This document shows positions 7,908 to 15,752 of a stretch of DNA of 38,833 nucleotides, piece after piece. Origin of the DNA: Planctomycetota bacterium (GTDB lineage Bacteria > Planctomycetota > GCA-002687715 > DRQF01); assembly GCA_011369445.1 (NCBI GenBank), contig DRQF01000286.1:1-38833 (forward strand), given 5' to 3'. The translations under genes and the position numbers were made by a program. Numbering within the stretch: position 1 is the stretch's first letter; each line of letters begins with the position of its first letter. A model generated the notes under the pieces. It was not told where the DNA came from, ran no database searches, and worked only from the letters and a program-made list of their open reading frames with translations.

Positions 7908-8300
7908 ATGCGTAATCCCCAAGTTTTGATTCTCGCCAAAGATGGATTTCATCGACGGCTTCTGCTGGATCTCGCTCGCACGAACGATCTTACCGTCGAG
8001 GCTTCCGAGCCGAGATCGGCGGGGTCTTGGGTGGCCAAGATGACCGCCGCGGATTCGAGGCCGGACATCGTCCTTCTCGATCTGGACGAACCTTCGTTGG
8101 CCGACTTGAGAGCCTTGAAGGCTCTCGAGAGACTTCCGGACGCGGAACGCCCCTTCGTCGCGGGCTGGGCTCATTCCACTCCCGCGTCACCCGGTCTGGA
8201 TGCCTTCTTGCCGCTACCTCTGGATGTGGGGGCCGCGTCGCGAACCCTGGCGAAGCTGGCTTTGAATGCACGTTGTCGCGGCGAGGTCGCCGTCTCCTGA
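7908..8300 (+). CDS. Stand-alone receiver-like domain protein
   Basis: The protein has 130 residues. ATG 7908 is preceded by CGGAGGG at good spacing. It is a single domain with the order of a CheY-like receiver: a hydrophobic first strand (QVLILAKD), an acidic third strand PDIVLLDLDEPS in which Asp58 sits at the phosphoacceptor place, and a later strand FVAGWAHS. The conserved Lys of the last strand (usually KP) is replaced: the segment reads FLPLPLD. The first-strand acidic pair is also reduced to a single Asp. It may therefore be a pseudo-receiver that binds partners without normal phosphotransfer. The histidine kinase follows immediately, and the two are probably co-transcribed from the promoter at 7843. 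Confidence 0.7.
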   Translation: MRNPQVLILAKDGFHRRLLLDLARTNDLTVEASEPRSAGSWVAKMTAADSRPDIVLLDLDEPSLADLRALKALERLPDAERPFVAGWAHSTPASPGLDAFLPLPLDVGAASRTLAKLALNARCRGEVAVS

Positions 8301-8355
8301 CGCGAACGCTCCCGGTGGCTTTTCACCTTCCGCGCTTCGGGATACCGTGGTCGGT

Positions 8356-9909
8356 ATGGCGCGCATTCAACTCATCGAAGGCCTCGACGCCGTTCCTTCC
8401 CTGGCAGAAATCATTGGATCCGCAGGCCATGAGGTCGCCGGGCGCAGCCGGAGCTGCGAGCCCTTTCGAGCCGCGGAGGACGTGGATGCTCTCGTCTGGG
8501 ACCTCTCTTCCGACCCGTCGACGTCGCTGCGCGAGCTGGATCACCTACTGAACTTCGAACAGACCGCCGACTGTCGGATCGTGGCCGTCTTGCCCGCTGA
8601 TCGCCCGCTGCTTCAGTGGAGACTTCGGCGAGCGGGTTGTCGCCGGCTCCTGGAGCGCCCCGTCTCCGCCTCGGAACTCGCCCGGGAACTCTCCGAGTCC
8701 CCCGACTTTCACGAAGACGACGATACGACTTGCGCGACGATTCTTATCCATGGCGCTCAGAACGCCTTGGGCGGGGAATTGAAGCGTGAGCTTCAGGCCG
8801 AGGGGTACGCCGCATTCTGGGGAGCCTCCGCCGCGCGCATACGCGAGATCGCGTCTCGGATTCGCATCGACCTGGCCGTTCTGCTCGAGGAAACCGGCGA
8901 GACCCACGAGGTCATGGCGATCTTGGCCGACATGTCACCGGGGTCGTCCCTGGTCATCGTCGACGCGGCTCAGCCGCTTGCTGGAGAAAAAAGCGGTGGC
9001 CTCATTCGCAGGCTTCCCCGCGGCGCGACGGTGGGCGAGATCGCTACCGTCGTCGCCGATGCCATCCGAGTTCGGCGCGAGCTTTCTGCGAGAGGGGAGG
9101 AGAAGCGGCTCCTCGCCGCCAAGGATCTCGAGCTGCACGGCCTCAACGAATCCCTACGAACTTTGAATCGCGCCGTTGTCGTGGCGAATCGACGCCTGGA
9201 GCAACAGGGCCAGATGAAATCCGAGTTGATCGGAATCGTGGCCCACGAGTTGAAGTCGCCGCTCGCGGCCATGGCCGGCGCTCTCGAGATCCTCTGTCGC
9301 GACAATGAATCCGCCGACGAAGTCGAAGCCCGTCTGCTCGGGCTCGTCCAGCGCAACAACCAGCGCATGATCAAGTTGGTGAACGACATCCTCGAACTTT
9401 CGAGATTGGAATCGGGGAGAGTTCGACTGAAGCCCACGCCGACGATCCCCGACCGCCTCGTAGAGCAGTCCATCGCCGTGGTTGCCCACAAGGCGGCCGA
9501 CAAGGGTGTGCTGTTTGACCTGGAGAGCGACGTGTTTCCCGAACGCGTTCTTCTCGATGGCGACCGTGTGGCGCAGATGCTGATCAACCTCTCGGACAAC
9601 GCGGTCAAGTTCTCGCCCACGGGTGGGATCGTCCGGATACAGGTGAAGCGTAGAGAAGGTCGTATCCACTTCGTCGTCAGCGACGAGGGGCCCGGTATTC
9701 CTCCAGACGAATGGGAGTGGGTCTTTGAGAGTTTTCACCACAGAGCGCGGGGAGACGATCCTCACTCCGCCGGTTCCGGATTGGGACTCACGATCACAAA
9801 GGCTCTGGCCGAGTACCACGAAGGAAGCGTCACCGTGGGAACCTCGCCCAGCGGCGGAGGGCAGTTCACCCTCACCCTGCCGCTCAGACCCGTACCGTCC
9901 GATGATTGA
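8356..9909 (+). CDS. Soluble histidine kinase with two N-terminal receiver-like domains
   Basis: The protein has 517 residues from ATG 8356. An in-frame ATG at 8266 would overlap the previous gene by 35 bp but adds no domain. Residues 1-120 and 125-240 look like two degenerate receiver folds: the first keeps VWDLSS with Asp49, while the second (LAVLLEET) has no Asp at the acceptor site. A coiled stretch (about 250-285) leads to the dimerisation domain with H-box IVAHELKSPLAAM (His297). The ATPase domain has N-box LINLSDNAVKF (Asn415), DEGPGI (443-448) and GSGLGL (473-478). All kinase motifs are intact. There is no membrane segment, so it senses or integrates in the cytoplasm, plausibly through the receiver-like domains or the small receiver at 7908. 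No DNA-binding regulator is adjacent. Confidence 0.85.
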   Translation: MARIQLIEGLDAVPSLAEIIGSAGHEVAGRSRSCEPFRAAEDVDALVWDLSSDPSTSLRELDHLLNFEQTADCRIVAVLPADRPLLQWRLRRAGCRRLLERPVSASELARELSESPDFHEDDDTTCATILIHGAQNALGGELKRELQAEGYAAFWGASAARIREIASRIRIDLAVLLEETGETHEVMAILADMSPGSSLVIVDAAQPLAGEKSGGLIRRLPRGATVGEIATVVADAIRVRRELSARGEEKRLLAAKDLELHGLNESLRTLNRAVVVANRRLEQQGQMKSELIGIVAHELKSPLAAMAGALEILCRDNESADEVEARLLGLVQRNNQRMIKLVNDILELSRLESGRVRLKPTPTIPDRLVEQSIAVVAHKAADKGVLFDLESDVFPERVLLDGDRVAQMLINLSDNAVKFSPTGGIVRIQVKRREGRIHFVVSDEGPGIPPDEWEWVFESFHHRARGDDPHSAGSGLGLTITKALAEYHEGSVTVGTSPSGGGQFTLTLPLRPVPSDD

Positions 9910-9934
9910 GGTCGTCCGGGGCCCCCGGTAGACT
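9906..9934 (+). promoter_or_regulatory. Candidate sigma70 promoter for lipoprotein-mutY
   Basis: TTGAGG (9906-9911) and TAGACT (9929-9934) are separated by 17 bases, about 46 bp before the lipoprotein start at 9980. The -35 box overlaps the last codons and stop of the histidine kinase gene, so the downstream pair can be expressed independently of it. Called by consensus only. Confidence 0.4.
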
Positions 9935-9979
9935 TCTGCGTGAAGGCCGCACACCGATTTTTCTGGAGCTGACCGATCC

Positions 9980-10447
9980 ATGATTCGCCTACCGTCGTTG
10001 CCGTGCGCTTTGGTCCTGATCATGGGAATCCTCGTCAGCGCGTGCTCGAGTGTCGACACCGATGAAGAGGCTTCCGGTCCGCTCATCCGGCTGGATAGGG
10101 ACCACCCCGAAGCGTGGACGACCCGGGGCTATCTCAACGTCAAGACTCTCCTGTTGATCCCCGCTCCTCACACTCCCGCCGCGGATGAGATGCTCGTCCC
10201 CGGTCACATCGTGGGGGGCTGGTTCCACCCGGATGGTGACGTGATCGGAACTCTTCAACCGGCGCCGACGGGAGAGCGCAGCGTTCCGTGTTTCCTTGTG
10301 CTGGAGGACCGAAGCCTCATCCTCGATTTGGACGCGCCGCGCCCGAGAGGACGCACCTTGCTGCGCGGCCGCTTCGATCCGGACGATCAGCTTTTCTATC
10401 CCAGTCAAAGCCGACTCGAGCAGCCGCGAGGCGACGACACTCCGTGA
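9980..10447 (+). CDS. Predicted lipoprotein of unknown function
   Basis: The protein has 155 residues with ATG at 9980 and GGAG a little upstream. The N-terminus is a lipoprotein signal peptide: positive start, hydrophobic core ALVLIMGILVSA and lipobox VSAC with Cys22, the site for diacylglyceryl transfer by Lgt. Asp does not follow the Cys directly (it is followed by SSVD), so outer-membrane sorting is possible by the enterobacterial rule, though that rule may not hold here. The mature part is a small beta-rich domain with repeated Asp/Pro/Gly turns; no family is recognised. Its stop overlaps the GTG of mutY by 4 bases (GTGA), so the two are translationally coupled. Confidence 0.75.
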   Translation: MIRLPSLPCALVLIMGILVSACSSVDTDEEASGPLIRLDRDHPEAWTTRGYLNVKTLLLIPAPHTPAADEMLVPGHIVGGWFHPDGDVIGTLQPAPTGERSVPCFLVLEDRSLILDLDAPRPRGRTLLRGRFDPDDQLFYPSQSRLEQPRGDDTP

Positions 10448-11520
10448 CAGGACAGGCGAGCCTCGCCCGGCGGCTGTCGGCCTGGTTCGGAAGACATGGG
10501 CGGGATCTTCCCTGGCGAGAGCATCGTACGCCCTACTCCGTTTGGGTGTCTGAGATCATGTTGCAGCAGACGACCGCCGCTGCCGTGCGTGGTCGGTATG
10601 AGGCGTTTCTCGAGCGGTTCCCTGACCTGGTCGCCCTGGCTCGTGCTTCAGAAGAGGAGGTCCTCTCCGAAGTCGCTGGGTTGGGCTACTACCGACGCTT
10701 TCGAGCCATGAAGAAGGCGGCCGAGCAGCTCGTGGGGGGCGGCAGGGACGATCTTCCAGGCACTCGCGAAGAACTCATGGAGCTCCCCGGCATCGGTTTT
10801 TACACGTCGGGAGCGATTTGCAGTCTTGCATTCAGCCAACCCGTTCCCGCGGTCGACGGTAACGTGGAGCGTGTCCTCGGGCGACTCCACGCAATGGCGG
10901 AAAGAGTGTCCTCCCGGAGAGGGCTGAGGGCTTTCGAGGACAGGGTTCTCGAGTTGATGGAGCATGGGGAGCCATCGACGATCACGGAGGCCCTCTTCGA
11001 TCTGGGCGCCACGGTGTGCCTGCCGCGTTCTCCCCGATGTGATGCGTGTCCCTTGCAAGGTTCATGCGTGGCCAGGCAGCAGGGGCGAATCGACGAGTTT
11101 CCGACGCCCAAGGTCGCGACGACGATGGTGGACAGGGTCGTCGTCGTGGGGCATTTGGGTAGCCGCCGAGGAACGCTGTTCTGGCGCCGCCCCGACGATG
11201 CGTCTCGGATGCCAGGATTCTGGGAGTTGCCAGAGTGCTGGGCCGACGGATTCGATGACGGTGTCGCGAAGTTGGTGGCACTCGTGGAGAAGCGATTGGG
11301 GGCGCGCATCGCTCTCGATGAGGTCACCGAAATGAATCAGGCCCGTCACACGATCACGCGGCATCGCTTGGACTGCCGTTTGATTTCTCTTGGGACATCG
11401 ACGGCTTGCCGCGACGAGGATGGCGTTTTATGGGTTCGCGATCCGAGCGAGATCCCGGGCCCTGTATCCACCATCACGAAGAAACTCTGGCGGCGACCCG
11501 CGGCGGCGGGGGAGGCGTAG
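10444..11520 (+). CDS. mutY: A/G-specific adenine DNA glycosylase MutY
   Basis: The protein has 358 residues from GTG 10444, which overlaps the upstream stop; the longer open frame to 10288 runs through the lipoprotein gene. MutY removes adenine mispaired with 8-oxoguanine in base-excision repair. Key residues fall at positions matching the E. coli enzyme: Glu37 in SEIMLQQTT, the helix-hairpin-helix LPGIGFYTSGAI (114-125), catalytic Asp138 in VDGNVERV, and the iron-sulfur cluster ligands Cys192, 199, 202 and 208 (C-x6-C-x2-C-x5-C). The C-terminal Nudix-like 8-oxoG recognition domain (about 220-358) contains FWELPE, and NQARHTITRHRL looks like the FSHF-type region, here with Arg-His-Thr. A complete, normal-length enzyme. 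The last 47 bp overlap the convergent pentapeptide gene. Confidence 0.95.
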   Translation: MTGQASLARRLSAWFGRHGRDLPWREHRTPYSVWVSEIMLQQTTAAAVRGRYEAFLERFPDLVALARASEEEVLSEVAGLGYYRRFRAMKKAAEQLVGGGRDDLPGTREELMELPGIGFYTSGAICSLAFSQPVPAVDGNVERVLGRLHAMAERVSSRRGLRAFEDRVLELMEHGEPSTITEALFDLGATVCLPRSPRCDACPLQGSCVARQQGRIDEFPTPKVATTMVDRVVVVGHLGSRRGTLFWRRPDDASRMPGFWELPECWADGFDDGVAKLVALVEKRLGARIALDEVTEMNQARHTITRHRLDCRLISLGTSTACRDEDGVLWVRDPSEIPGPVSTITKKLWRRPAAAGEA

Positions 11521-12109
11521 GGAGCCCCTCGAGGCGGTCCGGACGGCGACAGGGTTCTTGCAGGTCGTGACGGCAATTCAGGGCATCGAGGACGGAGGCG
11601 ATGATCTCCTCCAACGTCCACGGAACGGCCGGCGGCGTCCAACCGCGTCCGTCGTTCCAGGTCCAGGAGCCCCACTCGTAGAGGATCGGTCGAAGCGTGC
11701 TCGAACGATACGGGCATCCAAGGGGCTCGTTTTCGACGTTCGGCCCCACGAAGCGAGTCATGGCGAACCGAAAATCGAAATGCCGGATCTGATTGACGAT
11801 CTCGAGAGAAAGGTCTTCGGGGACGGCGATCTCGACGATTCTGGTGGTGTCGAGGTGCGCCCCCCTCAGATCGGCGCCATCCAGACGCGCCCGAAACAGG
11901 TCGGCCCCCCGAAGGTCGGCGCCCCGGAAGTCCACGTCCCTCAGATCGAATCCCTTGAGGTTCGCGGAAATGAGGCGCCGTCCCCGCAGATCCCTTCCTC
12001 GCCAGCTGCCGGGAGCCCCCTCCGCAGGTGGGGAGGATTGGGGGGAGAAGGCGTGCCGCTTGGAGCGGCACGCGCCGGGCGCGAGGGGGTGAGTCGAGGT
12101 CATTCCCAT
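11474..12109 (-). CDS. Pentapeptide-repeat protein
   Basis: The frame is open from 12208 (TTG) to 11474. I place the start at ATG 12109 (or 12103), giving about 211 residues, because a strong promoter lies inside the upstream part and its codons are unlike the neighbours. The TTG at 12208 has a good GGAGGTGA site and remains an alternative (244 residues). After a Pro/Ser-rich lead comes a run of about ten pentapeptides of the A(D/N)LxX type (for example FRGADLRGADLFRARLDGAD), which form a right-handed quadrilateral beta helix. A distinct C-terminal region with many Trp and Pro residues (EWGSWTWNDGRGW) follows and ends in a Pro-rich tail. Some such proteins shield DNA gyrase; nothing here shows that role. 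It converges on mutY with a 47-bp overlap. Confidence 0.7.
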   Translation of the reverse strand: MGMTSTHPLAPGACRSKRHAFSPQSSPPAEGAPGSWRGRDLRGRRLISANLKGFDLRDVDFRGADLRGADLFRARLDGADLRGAHLDTTRIVEIAVPEDLSLEIVNQIRHFDFRFAMTRFVGPNVENEPLGCPYRSSTLRPILYEWGSWTWNDGRGWTPPAVPWTLEEIIASVLDALNCRHDLQEPCRRPDRLEGLPTPPPPPRVAARVSS

Positions 12110-12165
12110 GGCTCTGCTTGCTCTGTTCGTCGGACCGAGGAGAATCGAGATCAGTGACGAACCGC

Positions 12166-12195
12166 AATCTACAGTGCTACGAGTTGCACTGTCAA
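12166..12195 (-). promoter_or_regulatory. Strong sigma70-type promoter for the pentapeptide gene
   Basis: Reading the minus strand, a perfect TTGACA (12195-12190) is followed after 18 bases by TAGATT (12171-12166); GTAGAT with a 17-base spacer is the alternative. An A/T tract (12207-12215) lies where an UP element would. Transcription would begin near 12158, about 50 bases before the ATG at 12109. Its presence inside the longer open frame is the main reason for choosing the shorter protein. Confidence 0.55.
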
Positions 12196-12205
12196 TAGCA
12201 GTGCA
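12171..12205. promoter_or_regulatory. Triple half-site operator overlapping the promoter
   Basis: Three alternating half-sites on the plus strand: ACAGTGC (12171-12177), GCACTGT (12186-12192) and CAGTGCA (12199-12205). Sites 1 and 2 form a perfect 7-bp inverted repeat with an 8-base gap; TGCACTG (12185-12191) and CAGTGCA form a second perfect 7-bp repeat with a 7-base gap. The middle half-site is shared. The array covers the -35 box and spacer of the promoter, so a bound protein would block RNA polymerase. No obvious cognate regulator gene is adjacent. Confidence 0.55.
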
Positions 12206-12243
12206 CAAAAAAATTCACCTCCCTCGCGCCGACGGAGTGGACC

Positions 12244-12939
12244 TCAGCCCAACCGACGGGCTGCCGCCTCCCAGTCCACGAGATGGTCGAGCCAGGCCTG
12301 GATATAGGCTTTCCGGCCGTTTTGGTAGTCCAGGTAGTAGGCGTGTTCCCAGACGTCCAGGGTGAGCAGAGGGGTCAAGCGGTGATCGACCAGCGGCGTG
12401 CCGGCGTTTTGTGTCTGACGGATCTCCAGGGTCTTTTCGTTCTTGACGAGCCAGGTCCAGCCACTCCCGAAAAGCCCCCCCGCAGCCTTGAGGAAAGCGG
12501 CCCGAAAGGCGTCCATGTCACCGAATGACGCTTCGATGGCCGACTTGAGTTTCCCGGAAGGCTCTCCGCCGCCCTTGGGTTTCATGCTCGCCCAGTAGAA
12601 GGAGTGATTCCAGGTCTGGGCGGCGTTGTTGAAGATCTTGGGCGCCTTCTCGGCGGTGCCCAGGATGATCTCCTCCAGCGACTTGTTGGCCCAGGGTGTC
12701 CCCTTGATGCCTGCATTGAGCTTGCGGACGTAGCCCGCGTGATGCTTCCCATAGTGAAAGTCGAGGGTCCGGGCGGAGATGTAGGGGGAAAGAGCGTTCC
12801 GGTCGTACGGGAGCTTCGGCAACGTGATGGGGTCCGCGCGGCGGGCGAGGATATGAAAGGGATAGCCGAAGCCCGGGCGGGTGCCGAAGAAGGCAGCCAC
12901 CCCCACGAGGCCCTGGCTCAACAGTGTTCTGCGGTTCAT
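12244..12939 (-). CDS. sodB: Exported Fe-type superoxide dismutase
   Basis: The protein has 231 residues. ATG 12939 has a near-ideal AAGGAG seven bases upstream. The first 25 residues form a twin-arginine-like signal (NRRTLL followed by a hydrophobic run), so a folded, metal-loaded enzyme may be exported by Tat. The rest is a full Fe/Mn superoxide dismutase that converts superoxide to oxygen and hydrogen peroxide. Metal ligands are His62 (FHYGKHHAGY), His112 (WNHSFYW), Asp195 and His199 (DVWEHAYYLDY). Gln108 in NNAAQTWNH is the position that holds Gln in iron enzymes, whereas manganese enzymes carry it elsewhere, so iron is the likelier metal; cambialistic use cannot be excluded. It follows the RIFT-barrel/lyase-like gene by 74 bp on the same strand. 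Confidence 0.9.
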   Translation of the reverse strand: MNRRTLLSQGLVGVAAFFGTRPGFGYPFHILARRADPITLPKLPYDRNALSPYISARTLDFHYGKHHAGYVRKLNAGIKGTPWANKSLEEIILGTAEKAPKIFNNAAQTWNHSFYWASMKPKGGGEPSGKLKSAIEASFGDMDAFRAAFLKAAGGLFGSGWTWLVKNEKTLEIRQTQNAGTPLVDHRLTPLLTLDVWEHAYYLDYQNGRKAYIQAWLDHLVDWEAAARRLG

Positions 12940-13013
12940 TTTGGTCTCCTTGATCACAAACGGGTCGCCGGACGGCGAACGACATGCATCCTGACAGACT
13001 TGGAGTTCCCGCG

Positions 13014-15467
13014 CTACCGCTTGCGAGAAGGGGAGAGGGACATGAGGGCGACCCCGCCCCACAGCCCGATATTGGAGAGGATTTTCGACTCCGCGCCCGG
13101 GTAGTTGAGCATGCGGAACGCGATGGGGGAGGGCGTTTTCCCCTGATGATGGAAGACCGCCTCTTCGAAGAGGGCGCGCGCGCGAAGGCGCAGTGTCTCG
13201 TCATCGAAGACCTTGGCGCCCCAGGCGAGGGAGGAAGCCATGGGCCAGAGCAGGTGAACGGAGAGGTCCTTGCGGTATTCTCCTCTCGGATCGATGTGCC
13301 GCCACACCCGCGGCGCGGGATTCATCACGATCAGCCGGCGTTCGAAGAAGTCGAGCATCCGGTGCATCAGGGGATGGAATCGCTTGGAACCGGTGAGGGC
13401 CGCATGGCGGGCCGTGGCGTTGAAGAAAATGGCGTGCATCCAGGACTGGAGACTGGGGGGACGCATGCGTCGGTTGATGACGTAGCCCTTCTTCCCAAAT
13501 CGTTCGGTCTCGATGCGTTCGAAGTTGGCGAGAGTCTGCTGCGCCGTGTCCAACGCCAATTGGTCCCCCAGGACCCACCAACACTCGAGGAGATTGTCCG
13601 CGGTCCATCCCGGAATGCGGACCCCCCAATCGCCGCTCCACTTTTCCGGTTCGGAGCGCAGAAGGAAATCACGGGTCAGCGTGATGGCGTCGAGAGCTGT
13701 CTCGTCTCCCGTGAGCAGATAGTAGAGGAAAGGTCCCGGAAGCCAGGTATGCGAAGGCGTGGCGTGGTAGTAGTTCCCGTGCCAGTGACCCTTCTCGTAG
13801 AACTGCCCCCCTCGCTGCCGTGACTTCGATCGCGTGTCGTGGTCCTGATCGATGTCGAGGCGGTGGCGCATCATGTCCCGCCCCAACTCGAAAAATCGCG
13901 GATCGCCGGTGCGCAGATACTGCCAAAGGACCACGTAGGGCCAGTCGTAGTGCAGAGAACAGTAGCCGTCGGCCCATGGAATGTCGCCGAAGTTGAACCA
14001 ACCCCTGAAGACCTGCCGGCCGTAGGTGCCTCCCCGCTCGACAAAGGCCGGGTAGCCGATGCGTCCGAGGGAGGGTTGATCGTCCGCGGCACCGTCGCTG
14101 ACCAAGATCTCCATCATCCTCTCGAACCGCGCCGCGGCCGGGTCGTCATTGCGGGGCGCGGGAATGGGGTGCCCGAGGGCGCCCGTTCGGTGGAAGGCAC
14201 CGAGGGGGGGGAGAGCGTGCAGGGGATGGAGCGCGCGGCGGGCGAGATCCTCCTCGATTTCGTCGACGTCGCCGTTGGTGAAAACCAGGTGGAAGCGTTG
14301 TGTCTTCGCCCGCGCACCCTCGAAGCGGTAGGCCTTCAAAGACAAAGGGTCGGCCGAGCCCTTGCCCGGCTCGCCGTACTGCCCTCGGTAGTGGGGGCCG
14401 CTGCCGCCTTCGGGGAAGAGGTCGAGAATCACGCTGTCCCGAAAGATGCTCATGGATTTCGGTGCGTTCTCCCAGAACCTTTCGACGGCCAAGCCCATGC
14501 TCGTGGCCCCATCGCCGAGGACGAGAGTGCCCGGCGCTCGACGGCCGGAACCGACGAATTCGTTGCCGGACCAGATTTGGAAGGGAAAGGATTCGGGGTT
14601 CAGTTTGCGTTCCCGGTGGATGCGCTGGATCTGACTCAACCAGAGCGGCTTCTCACCCGTGGCGACACGCTGCCCCGCCAGGATGGCCGCTTTCGCTCCA
14701 GGGAGGCGGGGGAGGGATAGCCCCAGTCGTCGAAAATACCGATGGGCGCTCGGTCCTCCCATGTGTCCGTAGGGGCCGCGATTCACGACTCGCAAGTCGT
14801 TCGTCCAGCCTCGAACGCCGTCCACGAAGCGCAGTCGCCACTCAATGTCCAGGTCGAGAACGCGACAGGTGGCGAGAAAGGTGGCGGCCACGGAGTCCTC
14901 GTCCTCGAGCAGGAGGACCCAAGGCGTGGCGTCTTCCGCCTTGCCCTCGACGTTCGTGAACAGGACGCGTCCCGCTGGGCCTCCCAGATTCTTGCCCTTC
15001 GCATCGCGCACCGACGTCAGGAGGTCGTGAGCGCCGTTGACCAACACGATCGTAAGACCGGCCGTCGTCACCGTGTACCGGTCCCCCTCTTTGTCGATGC
15101 GGAGCTTGCCCTCGACGGGCGTTCCCCGTACGAGTCGAAGGGAACCGTGGGCTAACTGCGCGTTCACGGCGAAGGTGAGGGAGAGCCACTTGATGGGAAG
15201 GGACCCATCGTCGGGCCTCCCTCCCCAGCGAGAGAGAACCCGCATCCGCACAGGGACGATCTCTCCGTTCGTGGAGACGAGGCGTAAGGCGTCGGTGGCT
15301 TTGACGGCGTCCGAGCGCGCAAGAGGGACGCCCGCCCGGACGCGCTCGTACCGCGCGCCGGGCTCCGCGAGCGTCCGGACTTTCACGGACGCCAGCACTT
15401 CGGGCATCCCCTGGGACTGGGCGCCGATCACTCCCGACAGCAAGGCGATCGCGACGAAGATTCTCAT
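13014..15467 (-). CDS. Secreted PcRGLX/YetA-like polysaccharide-active protein
   Basis: The protein has 817 residues. ATG 15467 overlaps the stop of the upstream small membrane gene (ATGA), and a Sec signal peptide ends near IGAQSQG. The order of parts fits the PcRGLX/YetA-like family: an N-terminal beta-barrel (about 25-200), a central beta-sandwich, and a C-terminal alpha/alpha toroid (about 450-800) rich in Trp, His and Tyr. The segment around HYDWPYVVLWQYLRTGDPRF and the region GHWHGNYYHATPSHTWLPG could line an active-site groove. Family members include an exo-rhamnogalacturonan lyase, so a secreted glycan-degrading role is plausible, but the substrate is inferred, not shown. It lies between a membrane protein and an exported superoxide dismutase. 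The family call is by domain order without alignment. Confidence 0.6.
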   Translation of the reverse strand: MRIFVAIALLSGVIGAQSQGMPEVLASVKVRTLAEPGARYERVRAGVPLARSDAVKATDALRLVSTNGEIVPVRMRVLSRWGGRPDDGSLPIKWLSLTFAVNAQLAHGSLRLVRGTPVEGKLRIDKEGDRYTVTTAGLTIVLVNGAHDLLTSVRDAKGKNLGGPAGRVLFTNVEGKAEDATPWVLLLEDEDSVAATFLATCRVLDLDIEWRLRFVDGVRGWTNDLRVVNRGPYGHMGGPSAHRYFRRLGLSLPRLPGAKAAILAGQRVATGEKPLWLSQIQRIHRERKLNPESFPFQIWSGNEFVGSGRRAPGTLVLGDGATSMGLAVERFWENAPKSMSIFRDSVILDLFPEGGSGPHYRGQYGEPGKGSADPLSLKAYRFEGARAKTQRFHLVFTNGDVDEIEEDLARRALHPLHALPPLGAFHRTGALGHPIPAPRNDDPAAARFERMMEILVSDGAADDQPSLGRIGYPAFVERGGTYGRQVFRGWFNFGDIPWADGYCSLHYDWPYVVLWQYLRTGDPRFFELGRDMMRHRLDIDQDHDTRSKSRQRGGQFYEKGHWHGNYYHATPSHTWLPGPFLYYLLTGDETALDAITLTRDFLLRSEPEKWSGDWGVRIPGWTADNLLECWWVLGDQLALDTAQQTLANFERIETERFGKKGYVINRRMRPPSLQSWMHAIFFNATARHAALTGSKRFHPLMHRMLDFFERRLIVMNPAPRVWRHIDPRGEYRKDLSVHLLWPMASSLAWGAKVFDDETLRLRARALFEEAVFHHQGKTPSPIAFRMLNYPGAESKILSNIGLWGGVALMSLSPSRKR

Positions 15468-15679
15468 GGGCGATTCCGTTCGGCGTCCCGCTTGCGCGCC
15501 AAGTGCCGCCGCCACGGGATGATCAGCCCGCCCACCAGGAGCAGAGCCAACCCGACGCAGACCGCTCGCGCCCCGTCGACCGCCGTCTCCAGATCGACAT
15601 CCAGGAGGAGCAAGAGGACCGTGGCGATACCCAGGACGGCGAGAAGAACAAGGAGAGCGATTTCCGGGGCTCGACGCAT
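15464..15679 (-). CDS. Small two-TM membrane protein
   Basis: The protein has 71 residues from ATG 15679; longer in-frame starts would run into the tadA promoter region and lack a ribosome site. Two hydrophobic helices are visible, EIALLVLLAVLGIATVLLLL and VCVGLALLLVGGLIIPW, joined by a short acidic loop (DVDLETAVDGA). The tail is strongly basic (RRHLARKRDAERNRP), which would place both ends in the cytoplasm. It heads the minus-strand operon: its TGA overlaps the ATG of the secreted PcRGLX-like gene by 4 bp. It is divergent from tadA across 73 bp. No family is recognised. Confidence 0.6.
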   Translation of the reverse strand: MRRAPEIALLVLLAVLGIATVLLLLLDVDLETAVDGARAVCVGLALLLVGGLIIPWRRHLARKRDAERNRP

Positions 15680-15752
15680 GCCCCATGATAGCGACCCCGG
15701 TGCTGGGGGGACCACTTCCGAGAAGGACTTTCCCCAGCTACCATCCCGGCGG

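Noticed and set aside
9154-10086. 310-residue minus-strand frame
   Set aside because: Antisense to the histidine kinase, whose catalytic motifs are all in the plus frame.
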